From Pseudoalteromonas atlantica (lineage in GTDB: Bacteria; Pseudomonadota; Gammaproteobacteria; Enterobacterales; Alteromonadaceae): a DNA stretch of 64,000 nt. The stretch spans positions 1 through 64,000 of the forward strand of contig BJUT01000018.1 in the NCBI GenBank assembly GCA_007988745.1, written 5' to 3'. Shown in pieces: positions 8,626 through 17,143 of the stretch (its first letter is position 1; each line of letters begins with the position of its first letter). A program made the position numbers and the translations under genes. The notes beneath the pieces were generated by a model, which was given only the letters and a program-made list of their open reading frames with translations, made no database searches and was not told the origin of the DNA.

Positions 8626-10128
8626 ATGTCAAAATACATACTCTCAATTGATCAAGGAACCACAAGCTCTCGGGCCATCTTGTTTACAAAAGATGCAGAC
8701 GTTTTTGGCTCAGCACAACAAGAATTTTCGCAGCATTTTCCGCAAAATGGTTGGGTAGAACACGACCCTAACGATATTTGGCAAACCGTGCTAAGTACCA
8801 GCCGCGAAGTATTAGCAGATAAAAACGTTAAACCTGAAGAAATTATTGCCATTGGTATCACCAATCAACGTGAAACCACTTTAGTGTGGAACAAAAAAAC
8901 CGGCAAACCTATTTATAACGCCATTGTGTGGCAAGACCGCCGCACCAGCGATTACTGCGAAAGCCTAAGCACTGACGAGCTTTGCCAAACCATAAGCGAT
9001 AAAACCGGCTTACTGCTAGACCCGTATTTTTCGGCCACTAAAGTGCGCTGGATTTTAGACAACGTTGAAGGCGCACGCGAACAAGCCCTTGCAGGTGAAC
9101 TGGCGTTTGGTACCGTTGATACCTACTTACTATGGCAGTTAACCGGTGGTAAAGAGCACCGCACCGACGCCACCAATGCATCACGCACTATGTTATTTAA
9201 TATTCATACTCAGCAATGGGATCAAGAACTACTCGATTTATTCGAAATTCCTGAATCTATGCTGCCCCAAGTGATGGACTCAGCCGACGAATTTGGCTCA
9301 ACCAGCGACGATATTTTTGGTGCACCAATACGCGTATGTGGTATTGCCGGCGATCAGCAAGCTGCCCTTGTTGGCCACGCATGTTTTGAACAAGGCATGG
9401 CAAAAAGTACTTACGGTACGGGCTGTTTTTTAATGCTGAATACCGGCGAAAAAGCGCTTACCTCTGAAAACCGCTTACTAACCACGGTGGCTTACAGGCT
9501 AAATGGCAAACCAACATATGCCATTGAAGGCAGCATTTTTATGGCAGGCGCCACGATGCAGTGGATTGTTGAAGGCTTAAAACTATTAAGCCATGCCGGA
9601 GAGAGCGAATCGTTAGTAAAAGATGTACCGCTTGATCATGGGGTATTTTTAGTGCCTTCGTTTACAGGTTTAGGCGCGCCCTACTGGGACCCAAATGCAC
9701 GTGGCGCTATTTTAGGTTTAACCCGCGACTCGGGCATTAGCACCATTGTTGCAGCTGCGCTGCAATCGGTTGGGTATCAAACCAAAGACCTACAAAAAGC
9801 AATGGAACGTGATGGCTTACGCCCAAGCGTGTTACGGGTAGATGGCGGTATGGTTAAAAATAACTGGGTACTGACCTTTTTATCAAACATTTTAGGCGCA
9901 ACGGTAGAGCGCCCAACAGTGACCGAAACCACCTCTTTAGGCGTAGCATACTTAGCAGGCTTACAAACCGGTGTGTATGAGTCAACTGAGCAATTAGCAA
10001 AAATGTGGACCTGCGACCGTCGTTTCGAGCCAACAATGAGCGCTGACGAACGTAACGATTTATACGCAAAGTGGCAGCACTGTGTAGCGCAAGTTTGTCT
10101 CTCTAGTGACGATAGCAAACAAGCGTAA
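8626..10128 (+). CDS. glpK: Glycerol kinase
   Basis: 500 residues, standard for GlpK of the FGGY kinase family. It makes sn-glycerol-3-phosphate. The N-terminal [17 protein letters not shown] phosphate-binding stretch, the NQRETTLVW and WQDRRT segments, the [15 protein letters not shown] loop and the C-terminal [12 protein letters not shown] segment are characteristic. glpD follows about 200 bases later on the same strand. No glpF facilitator gene and no glpR regulator accompany it. Confidence 0.97.
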   Translation: MSKYILSIDQGTTSSRAILFTKDADVFGSAQQEFSQHFPQNGWVEHDPNDIWQTVLSTSREVLADKNVKPEEIIAIGITNQRETTLVWNKKTGKPIYNAIVWQDRRTSDYCESLSTDELCQTISDKTGLLLDPYFSATKVRWILDNVEGAREQALAGELAFGTVDTYLLWQLTGGKEHRTDATNASRTMLFNIHTQQWDQELLDLFEIPESMLPQVMDSADEFGSTSDDIFGAPIRVCGIAGDQQAALVGHACFEQGMAKSTYGTGCFLMLNTGEKALTSENRLLTTVAYRLNGKPTYAIEGSIFMAGATMQWIVEGLKLLSHAGESESLVKDVPLDHGVFLVPSFTGLGAPYWDPNARGAILGLTRDSGISTIVAAALQSVGYQTKDLQKAMERDGLRPSVLRVDGGMVKNNWVLTFLSNILGATVERPTVTETTSLGVAYLAGLQTGVYESTEQLAKMWTCDRRFEPTMSADERNDLYAKWQHCVAQVCLSSDDSKQA

Positions 10129-10135
10129 TACGCCC

Positions 10136-10160
10136 AGCCGCTAATTAAAATTAGCGGCTT
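10136..10160 (+). terminator. Hairpin after glpK
   Basis: AGCCGCTAAT (10136-10145) pairs with ATTAGCGGCT (10150-10159) around TAAA. The stem is strong but no U-tract follows, so it may only partly separate glpK from glpD. Confidence 0.45.
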
Positions 10161-10329
10161 ACAAAACACCGGCAACAGCGCTTAAATGGCGCGTTGTACG
10201 CTGTATGTTTTAAAAAGATCAGGATTAAAAATTAACAAGCAAAAAGCGCGGTTATCTATTGTCAAATAAGAGCCGCAGCTTTATGATGCTATATGTCTTA
10301 TTTATATTACAAATAAAAAGGTTAGCTCG

Positions 10330-11835
10330 GTGGAATTAGCAGATAACGAATACGACTTACTCGTCGTCGGTGGCGGTGTAAACGGCACTGGAATAGCAGC
10401 TGATGCAGCAGGCAGAGGATTAAAAGTTCTATTGTGTGAACAATCAGACCTTGCCAGTGCAACGTCTTCAAATAGTTCTAAGCTGATCCACGGCGGTTTA
10501 CGCTACCTTGAACATTACGAATTTAGATTAGTAAAAGAAGCCTTGGCTGAGCGCGAAGTGCTGCTTAAAAATGCCCCGCATATTATGTGGCCGCTCACCT
10601 TTAGGCTACCGCATCAATCGCACCTACGCCCAGCATGGATGATCCGCATTGGCTTATTTATGTACGACAACCTAGCTAAGCGCGAAACACTGGCTGGCTC
10701 GCGTGGCATTAAATTTGGTGAAAACAGCGTATTAGAACCTTCAATTACCAAAGGGTTTGAATACTCAGATGGCTGGGTTGATGATTCACGTTTGGTAATT
10801 TTAAACGCCTTAGCTGCCCAAAACAAAGGCGCAACCATTGCTACGCAAACCAAGTGTGTAAGTGCAAAACGCATCGATAACCAATGGCAGGTAACGCTTG
10901 AGCAACAACAAACTAAGGCGCAACAGACTATTAAAGCCAAAGGTATTGTTAATGCAGCAGGCCCGTGGGTTGCAAAATTATTTGACGAAGCACTGATAGA
11001 AAAGTCACCACAAAATATTCGCCTTGTTAAAGGCAGCCATATTGTGGTGCCGCGTATTCACGATGAAAAACAAGCCTACATTTTACAAAATAAAGATCAG
11101 CGCATTGTGTTTGTTATACCGTTTGAAGATGACTACTCGCTAGTAGGCACCACCGATGTTGAACACAAAGGCGCAGCGCAAGATGTAAAAATTAGTGATG
11201 AAGAAATCGATTACTTAATCGATATTACTAACAGCTACTTTAAAAACCACATTAAACGCGAAGACATAGTACATACCTTTTCGGGTGTGCGCCCACTGCT
11301 TGATGACGAATCAGTGAATGCACAAAAAGTAACGCGTGATTACAAGTTAGAGCTTTCAAGTGAAGGCAAACACACACCACTGTTAAGTGTGTTTGGTGGC
11401 AAAATTACCACCTACCGTAAACTTGCCGAAGCTGCAGTGAATAAGCTTGAAGAATTTTACCCGCAAATGAGTGAAGCGTGGACCAAACACAGCGCCTTAC
11501 CTGGTGGCGATTTTAGCTCGGTAGAAGCGCTGACCAATGAGCTTAAAGCGGCTTATAGTTGGTTACCAGAAATCACTCTTAAACGCTTTGTACGTACCTA
11601 CGGGACTCGTGCAAAACTAATTTTAGGCAGTGCAACCCAGCTCAGTGATTTAGGCCAAGACTTTGGTCATGGCTTATTTGCAGCAGAAGTCGATTACTTA
11701 CTAAATGAAGAATGGGCGGGTAACGCTTACAATATTTTATGGCGCAGAAGTAAACTAGGGCTGCGCTTTAATGAAGCACAAGTGGCAACGCTTAATCATT
11801 ATATTACGCAAAGCCAAGCGGCTAAAACAGCTTAA
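10330..11835 (+). CDS. glpD: Aerobic glycerol-3-phosphate dehydrogenase
   Basis: 501 residues. A membrane-associated flavoenzyme that oxidises glycerol-3-phosphate to dihydroxyacetone phosphate and passes electrons to quinone. The N-terminal FAD motif is VVGGGVNGTGIAADAAGRG. The TSSNSSKLIHGGLRYLE segment and GVRPLLDD are also typical. The start is a GTG at 10330 with AAGG eight bases before it. It works with glpK at 8626-10128. Confidence 0.96.
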   Translation: MELADNEYDLLVVGGGVNGTGIAADAAGRGLKVLLCEQSDLASATSSNSSKLIHGGLRYLEHYEFRLVKEALAEREVLLKNAPHIMWPLTFRLPHQSHLRPAWMIRIGLFMYDNLAKRETLAGSRGIKFGENSVLEPSITKGFEYSDGWVDDSRLVILNALAAQNKGATIATQTKCVSAKRIDNQWQVTLEQQQTKAQQTIKAKGIVNAAGPWVAKLFDEALIEKSPQNIRLVKGSHIVVPRIHDEKQAYILQNKDQRIVFVIPFEDDYSLVGTTDVEHKGAAQDVKISDEEIDYLIDITNSYFKNHIKREDIVHTFSGVRPLLDDESVNAQKVTRDYKLELSSEGKHTPLLSVFGGKITTYRKLAEAAVNKLEEFYPQMSEAWTKHSALPGGDFSSVEALTNELKAAYSWLPEITLKRFVRTYGTRAKLILGSATQLSDLGQDFGHGLFAAEVDYLLNEEWAGNAYNILWRRSKLGLRFNEAQVATLNHYITQSQAAKTA

Positions 11836-11869
11836 CAGCAGCTTTAATCCTTACTTAATTTAAGAACTA

Positions 11870-11908
11870 GCCCCCAATAATTGCACAATCAATATTGGGG
11901 GCTTTTTT
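11870..11908 (+). terminator. Rho-independent terminator after glpD
   Basis: GCCCCCAATA (11870-11879) and TATTGGGGGC (11893-11902) form a 10-bp stem followed by six Ts. It lies between convergent glpD and the dgoK-like gene. Confidence 0.85.
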
Positions 11909-11911
11909 ATA

Positions 11912-12862
11912 TTATTTGGTTTTATTACTATTAAATAAGTAGTTAAAACCACTTAACGTAGCCTCTTTCACGTCAAACTCTAAACATTGCACACCAATGC
12001 AATTTAACGCATGAGTAAAGCAGGCATTTAGTTGCTCTGTGCCAATAACGACCACTTTAGAATTATTCACCAATTGCCACTCACTGGCATGGCGTGCAGC
12101 GCGTACATCACTACCAATAAGTACGCCCGACAAGTATGCCTTGGCTTGCACTGGTGTTAACTCTTTTGAAAGCTGGCGCGTACGGACACTAAAGATACCG
12201 TGCGCCAAATTACCGCTGTCACTGCCTAACGTGAGTTCACAGCCTTGCTCAAATGCATGCCAATCAAACTCCCCCGCTTCACAGTCGTTAGGAATAAGTA
12301 CACTTTGATGACATAGCAAGTCGTATAATTCGCCGGTCATTGCGGTTTTAAAACAGATGATTTGGCCATCTTTTAACAGCACCCATTTAGTATGGGTACC
12401 GGGTAAACAAATGAGTACGTTGCCGTGCTGATAGGCCGGGTTTTGTTTTAAAAAACCTAATATTTGCAGCTCTTCGCCGCGCATTACATCAAATAAATTG
12501 TTTTGTAATGTGCATTTTGTACCAGGTAAAGCACTGACTTTGTTACCTGCACAATCAAAATTAATTGCGCCACTAAGTAGGCTTTCGGGGTTTATGGGGC
12601 ACGCTAAATAAGGGGTTTCTTTCCAGCCAATACTTGAGGTGATTTGCCCTGCCATATAAATAGGTAAAACGCCGTATTCGCTGGTCCATGGTGCAACGAC
12701 ACCAATTAAAGTATGTTCAAAGTTTTGTTTATCTCTAATCACACCTGGGCCGTCGCGCTGAGCAATTAAAGTTAACTGCCCTGTGGTATTTACGCTGCAT
12801 AAATAGGCGCGTAAATGACTCGTGCCCCAATCTACGGCTATAAAAAGGTTTAAGTGCTGCAA
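11912..12862 (-). CDS. dgoK: 2-dehydro-3-deoxygalactonokinase
   Basis: 316 residues of the ASKHA-fold DgoK family. It phosphorylates 2-keto-3-deoxy-galactonate in the De Ley-Doudoroff galactose route. Visible are the N-terminal phosphate loop IAVDWGTSHLRAYL, the MAGQITSSIGW segment, LICLPGTHTKWVLL and the C-terminal AYLSGVLIGSDVRAA. I choose the TTG at 12862: GGGAGG, inside the last codons of the upstream SDR gene, is seven bases before it and the SDR stop codon ends one base away. A TTG at 12883 also opens the frame. It forms a coupled pair with the SDR. Confidence 0.88.
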   Translation of the reverse strand: MQHLNLFIAVDWGTSHLRAYLCSVNTTGQLTLIAQRDGPGVIRDKQNFEHTLIGVVAPWTSEYGVLPIYMAGQITSSIGWKETPYLACPINPESLLSGAINFDCAGNKVSALPGTKCTLQNNLFDVMRGEELQILGFLKQNPAYQHGNVLICLPGTHTKWVLLKDGQIICFKTAMTGELYDLLCHQSVLIPNDCEAGEFDWHAFEQGCELTLGSDSGNLAHGIFSVRTRQLSKELTPVQAKAYLSGVLIGSDVRAARHASEWQLVNNSKVVVIGTEQLNACFTHALNCIGVQCLEFDVKEATLSGFNYLFNSNKTK

Positions 12863-12863
12863 C

Positions 12864-13622
12864 TTAGAGCCTCCCACCGTCAATTTTAATACCTTGACCG
12901 GTGATCATACTGCTTTCGTCGGCAGCTAAAAAAAGTGCCAAATTAGCTACATCTTCAGGGGTTACTAACTTTTTAAGTGCCATGGCTTCCATCCACTTCA
13001 CTTGCTCTTGCTCGGTAAACCAACTGGCTAATTGGCGGTCGGTGGCAACCCAACCCGGTAAAATAGCATTCACCCGAATACCAAATTCACCATAATCGCG
13101 TGCCAGTGCTTTAGTCATGCCGATTAAACCGGCCTTTGCCGTTACATAACCCGCCATTTGTGGCTGCCCCATGATGGCATTGATAGAGCTAAAATTAATA
13201 ATGCTCCCCGCGCCTTCGCCCTTCATAAAAGACATAGCGACTTGCGAGGCAAAAAACGCCGGATTTAAGTTAATTTGTAGGCATTGATCCCAATCTTGTA
13301 CTGTAACGTCTTCACTGGCTTGGCGGCGGTCATTGGCTACATTGTTTACCAGTACATTAATAGCGCCTAGTTCAGCACATGCATCTACCAAAGATTGCTG
13401 TAAAGCATTTGAGTCGGTTACATCAACCTGCCTAAACCATAATTTAGCGTTAGGCAGTGAGGCTATAAGAGATTGGGCAGCCTCGTTATTAATATCTATA
13501 AAGGCAATTTTGGCAGCTTGAGCGGCGAACGCTTTTACCATTGCACGGCCAATGCCTGAAGCGCCCCCGGTAATAAAAACAACTTTGCCAGAAATACTGG
13601 GGTAGTGAGCGTGATTATTCAA
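12864..13622 (-). CDS. SDR-family sugar 1-dehydrogenase-like protein (possible D-galactose dehydrogenase)
   Basis: 252 residues. It has ITGGASGIGRA for cofactor binding, Asp-Ile after beta-2 (FIDINN, favouring NAD+), VNNVANDRR in place of the common NNAG, the catalytic serine in INFSSINA, and YVTAKAG as the YxxxK motif. The NNxANDxRH-type motif and the MxxxxxYPSxxGK opening resemble SDR sugar 1-dehydrogenases that oxidise xylose, arabinose or galactose to lactones. Pairing with dgoK one base downstream makes galactose 1-dehydrogenase the best guess. A generic 3-oxoacyl-reductase-like SDR cannot be excluded. Confidence 0.75.
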   Translation of the reverse strand: MNNHAHYPSISGKVVFITGGASGIGRAMVKAFAAQAAKIAFIDINNEAAQSLIASLPNAKLWFRQVDVTDSNALQQSLVDACAELGAINVLVNNVANDRRQASEDVTVQDWDQCLQINLNPAFFASQVAMSFMKGEGAGSIINFSSINAIMGQPQMAGYVTAKAGLIGMTKALARDYGEFGIRVNAILPGWVATDRQLASWFTEQEQVKWMEAMALKKLVTPEDVANLALFLAADESSMITGQGIKIDGGRL

Positions 13623-13750
13623 ATGCGTTTCTCCATAATACAGACTGCCCCTCTCAATATTTATAATTATTTGCTAAAGAGGATTACTGTTACAGCTGTG
13701 TTAAAATACTTGCCTTTAACAAAGTTTATAACATATCCTTTCGTACATTA

Positions 13751-13770
13751 ATATGATATATGATATATAA
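13751..13770. promoter_or_regulatory. AT-rich repeated ATATGAT motif before the GntR gene
   Basis: Two overlapping ATGATAT units 7 bases apart in the divergent region between the dgoK operon and the GntR gene. The core TATCATAT on the other strand resembles the centre of the gal palindromes, but the outer arms match poorly. It is a possible autoregulatory site. Confidence 0.3.
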
Positions 13771-13800
13771 TAAAGCAATAACTCATTCGGATAACGCTCA

Positions 13801-14502
13801 ATGAAAAGCCAACCTCGTCAAAATTTAACACAACAATTAACCCATGATTTAGGCTTTGCAATTGTGCGTGGCGTTTACCCAGTTAACGAAGGCCTGCCCT
13901 CAGAAGCTGACCTATGCGTAAAATACGATGTGAGCCGCAGTGCAACACGCGAAGCTGTAAAAATGCTCTCTGCTAAGGGCTTAATATCTTCTCGCCCTAA
14001 GCAAGGGATCCGTGTACTGCCAGAAAGCAGCTGGAATATGTTTGACACAGATGTACTGCGCTGGATTTTAAGCAGTAAACCGTCGCTTTCTTTATTAAAA
14101 GAGTTTACACAAGTACGTGTCGCACTTGAGCCACAAGCCGCTGCCCTAGCAGCTGAAAATGCCAGCGCCGAACAACTTGCTGAAATAGATAACGCACTTG
14201 CCCGCATGGCCGATGCAGACCAAGGCTTAGACGATCCGCTTGAAGCCGATATTGCCTTTCATACCAGTATTTTAGTAGCCAGTAATAACCGCTTTTTTGT
14301 ACAGCTCACTGAATTTATTAGCACCGCGCTGCGCGTAAGTATTCGTTACACCAACCACATTAAAGGTGTGCCAGGGGCCGACGTTGCAAAGCATGCTGAT
14401 ATTTTAGATACGATTAAATCGCGCAATCCAGAGCGCGCTAAAAAAGCAGTAGAAACCATTTTAGAAGAAGCGCTTGAGCTGATTGAGTCTAAACTCGACT
14501 AA
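13801..14502 (+). CDS. GntR/FadR-family (FCD domain) transcriptional regulator, DgoR-like
   Basis: 233 residues. The N-terminal winged helix (LPSEADLCVKYDVSRSATREAVKMLSAKGLI, quoted in parts: recognition region VSRSATREAV) is followed by an all-helical FCD ligand domain with conserved metal-type residues in EADIAFHTSILVAS and a late KHADIL histidine. The W-N-M-F-D-T-D-V-L-R-W linker is like that of DgoR, the galactonate-responsive repressor of E. coli. It is divergent from dgoK and its SDR, which it probably controls. It may also bind the wider gal operators, but no evidence settles that. Confidence 0.82.
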   Translation: MKSQPRQNLTQQLTHDLGFAIVRGVYPVNEGLPSEADLCVKYDVSRSATREAVKMLSAKGLISSRPKQGIRVLPESSWNMFDTDVLRWILSSKPSLSLLKEFTQVRVALEPQAAALAAENASAEQLAEIDNALARMADADQGLDDPLEADIAFHTSILVASNNRFFVQLTEFISTALRVSIRYTNHIKGVPGADVAKHADILDTIKSRNPERAKKAVETILEEALELIESKLD

Positions 14503-14522
14503 TAGCTTAAAAAACATTATTA

Positions 14523-14550
14523 AAAAAGGGAGCTAATTAGCTCCCTTTTT
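14523..14550. terminator. Bidirectional terminator
   Basis: A perfect 28-base palindrome: AAAAAGGGAGCTAA followed by its complement, ending in five Ts on either strand. It separates the convergent GntR and alpha-galactosidase genes. Confidence 0.9.
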
Positions 14551-14565
14551 ACTGCTTGCTATATT

Positions 14566-16698
14566 TTAAGCTTTGTTAAGCTCAAAAATAAGCGATGTTT
14601 GCGGGAATGAAATTGGCATTTGTAGGCCAAATTCCATCAACACTTCACCCGTAAAGGTTTGCCCGTTAACAGCAGCAATAGACGAAGGTCGGTATTCTTC
14701 AAATTTAACAGGCCACACTAAATTAAGTGTGTACTGCGTATCTGCATCTAAACCAACAAAACGAAGCTTATTAGGCGCAGTGCGCGGTGTTTCGCGTACA
14801 CTGTTATACGCAAATAACGCTTTTGATTTTTGCTCGTCGATTAAACCAAAGTTAATTGATAAATCGTCGCTATCGAGGCGGTACAAATCGGCAGCATGAA
14901 TAAATTCACGGTGCTCTTTGTGCAGCGAAATAGCCGCTTTAAGCGCATTGTATTCGTGATCGGTCAGCTCACGTGGGTCCATTTCAATACCCATGTGACC
15001 AAACATAGATACCGCAGCACGCATTTCAATACTGACATTACGACCTGTGATATGACAATCACGAGGGCCTACGTGTGCACCCATAACCGACGATGGGAAG
15101 AAGAACGAACAACCACGTTGAATTTCAAGACGGTCAAGTGCATCGTTAGAATCTGACGTCCATACACGGTCTGTGTGTGCAAGCACACCATAATCTACAC
15201 GGGCACCACCTGACGAACAGCTTTCTATTTCAAGGCCAGGGTGCGCCGCTTTAATACGATCGATTAAGCGATACAGTGCCAGTGTTTGCTGATGCACCGC
15301 AGGCTTGCCTGAGAAGTTACCCGCGTGGTTTATATCGCGGTTCATATCCCATTTAATGTACTTAATTGTTGGGTATTCAACTAAAATGTCATCAATCGCT
15401 TTGTATAGGTATTCAATAACCTCAGTGCGCGTTAAATCAAGCACTAGCTGGTTTCTAAAGCTAAGTTGCTCGTTATTTTCTGAGCCTAATACCCAATCAG
15501 GATGGGCGCGGTATAAGTCACTATCTGGGTTTACCATTTCAGGTTCAAACCAAATACCAAACTCCATGCCTAAGCTATTTACATGGTCAATCACCGGCGA
15601 TAGGCCGTCTGGGTAAATTTCGTAATCTACGGTCCAATCACCTAGGCCTGCATAATCACCACGGCGACCTTTAAACCAACCGTCGTCCAGTACAAAACGC
15701 TCAATACCTAATGGCGCTACTTTATCGGCTAACTGCTTTAGCGTGTCTACATCGTGATCGAAGTAAATACCTTCCCACGTGTTGTAATGTACTGGGCGTG
15801 TTTTTTCGCGCTGCGCCTGGCTAAGTAAGTTAGCTTTAACAAAACGATGAAAATTACGCGACAGCGCACTAAAGCCATCGCTCGAAAACGAGCCATAAAT
15901 ACTTGGGCTTTGATACGTTTGGCCTTTAGCAAGGGTTAGCTCGCCCGGTAATAATAACTCACCCATTTGCACATAACGGCGCCCTTCTGGTAGTAGCTCA
16001 GCGCGTAGCTTGTTGTTACCGCTCCAACCTAAATGAAAGCCATAACACTCGCCTTGTTGCTCGCCTGCGCCTTCGCTATGAACTAATAAACCAGGGAATA
16101 CGTCGTGCGATGTTTTACCTTTGCGGTTTTCGCGTACAAAGCTGCCTAATACTAAATCAACCGATTGACGTTGAAATTCGTTAGACCAACGTCCTTCAAA
16201 GCTCACTAGCTTGTTCATGCTATCGGGTAGTTGGAACGTAGGTGCGGCGCAAAAATTAACGCTTAGCGGGGCATCACTTAAATTAGTTAATACAGTATGC
16301 GCACTTAGCACATCGGTGTTGCTATCAAGTGTGATGCTGTGCACTACTTCAATACCACGCAGCTCATCAACACTTACAAACTCTAAACTAGAAGGGGTTG
16401 GCTGACGAACATCTTGAAGAGCAGGCCCAACTGACCAAGCTATGGTGTCGTTTGACAGCTCTAGCCCTGGCGCGCCTGTAAAGCCTTCACCTAATAGCGG
16501 AGAAAGAGAAATAGGTGCTTCTTCAACCACGGCACATTTTACTTCCTGACGAGTCGCAAGCTGAGTTAGCATTGTTTCAGTTGTTTGCTCAGATAGGCGC
16601 TTACCAAAATAAAGTAAAGCTGGGGTTTTGCTCTGGCAGTCGAAAATAACGGTGCTGTTTGCGCTGTCTAATCGAAAGAATGGTTTAATATCAGCCAT
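14566..16698 (-). CDS. GH36 alpha-galactosidase
   Basis: 710 residues, matching bacterial GH36 (RafA/AgaA-type) enzymes. A beta-sandwich N-terminal domain precedes a TIM barrel with FVLDDGWF, GIWFEPEMV and the nucleophile aspartate in KYIKWDMNRD (Asp451). The acid/base aspartate is probably in VWTSDSND (Asp516). No signal peptide is visible, so it should cleave imported alpha-galactosides such as melibiose or raffinose in the cytoplasm. The start at 16698 has AGGAGA close before it; a 16-residue in-frame extension to 16746 is unlikely. It has its own promoter region with a partial gal palindrome. Confidence 0.93.
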   Translation of the reverse strand: MADIKPFFRLDSANSTVIFDCQSKTPALLYFGKRLSEQTTETMLTQLATRQEVKCAVVEEAPISLSPLLGEGFTGAPGLELSNDTIAWSVGPALQDVRQPTPSSLEFVSVDELRGIEVVHSITLDSNTDVLSAHTVLTNLSDAPLSVNFCAAPTFQLPDSMNKLVSFEGRWSNEFQRQSVDLVLGSFVRENRKGKTSHDVFPGLLVHSEGAGEQQGECYGFHLGWSGNNKLRAELLPEGRRYVQMGELLLPGELTLAKGQTYQSPSIYGSFSSDGFSALSRNFHRFVKANLLSQAQREKTRPVHYNTWEGIYFDHDVDTLKQLADKVAPLGIERFVLDDGWFKGRRGDYAGLGDWTVDYEIYPDGLSPVIDHVNSLGMEFGIWFEPEMVNPDSDLYRAHPDWVLGSENNEQLSFRNQLVLDLTRTEVIEYLYKAIDDILVEYPTIKYIKWDMNRDINHAGNFSGKPAVHQQTLALYRLIDRIKAAHPGLEIESCSSGGARVDYGVLAHTDRVWTSDSNDALDRLEIQRGCSFFFPSSVMGAHVGPRDCHITGRNVSIEMRAAVSMFGHMGIEMDPRELTDHEYNALKAAISLHKEHREFIHAADLYRLDSDDLSINFGLIDEQKSKALFAYNSVRETPRTAPNKLRFVGLDADTQYTLNLVWPVKFEEYRPSSIAAVNGQTFTGEVLMEFGLQMPISFPQTSLIFELNKA

Positions 16699-16807
16699 GA
16701 TTCTCCTGTCCTCTTTAATGAAGATGAGTTTAATACGCGAGTACATTATATGTGTGCTTACTCGCCGCTTACTGCATCAAATTGCAGTCAGTGATTTTAA
16801 AATAATA

Positions 16808-16826
16808 GTATATATCATACAAATTA
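16808..16826. promoter_or_regulatory. Palindromic operator, alpha-galactosidase copy (degenerate)
   Basis: GTATATATCATACAAATTA: the left arm matches the galE operator at 7 of 8 positions, the centre CAT is identical and the right arm matches at 5 of 8. It lies 110 bases before the alpha-galactosidase start, and the sequence TATGAT inside it could be a -10. Confidence 0.45.
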
Positions 16827-17063
16827 CTTTTAGATAGTGTTTACGGTGTAATTTAGCCAATATTATTACTGGCTATACCAGTCATTAACTTAAACAGCGG
16901 TTAAAAAATTTAATACCACCTTGAGCAATATTATATTTAGTAGGCTTTTAGCCTGGGGTAGTCTGTAAAACCCCAGCAGGTAGTCACACGTTTAGCCCCG
17001 CAAAATGATTAAGTATTATTGCCCATGGGTGTTATCTACAGTGTCGATTAATTGAATAAATAA

Positions 17064-17093
17064 AAATCGGCCTAAGTTACCTTAGGCCGATTT
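17064..17093 (-). terminator. Terminator of the symporter operon
   Basis: Arms 17064-17076 and 17081-17093 (AAATCGGCCTAAG and its complement) form a 13-bp perfect stem. On the minus strand it runs into a T-rich tract. It lies just after the symporter stop codon. Confidence 0.85.
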
Positions 17094-17143
17094 AGTAATG
17101 TGTTAACTGGCTAATAAAAAGTGACTTAACTTTTTATTGCTGG

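Larger units (their letters stand above)
16699..17143. other. Intergenic region upstream of the alpha-galactosidase
   Basis: 445 bases holding the alpha-galactosidase promoter region with its palindrome (16808-16826) and the symporter terminator (17064-17093). The middle part (about 16860-17060) shows no gene or structure I recognise. Confidence 0.5.

Noticed and set aside
9777..10175. A 132-codon open frame antisense to the end of glpK
   Set aside because: Low-complexity composition, no family motif and complete overlap with conserved GlpK sequence.
10298..10316. A 13-of-16 match to the gal palindrome before glpD (TTATTTAT-ATT-ACAAATAA)
   Set aside because: In such AT-rich DNA a match of this quality is expected by chance; it does not overlap a clear -10, and glpD is not a galactose gene. 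Left out of the operator set.
13650..13672. Half-palindrome ATATTTATAAT upstream of the SDR-dgoK operon
   Set aside because: Only one arm resembles the gal operator; the second arm is absent.
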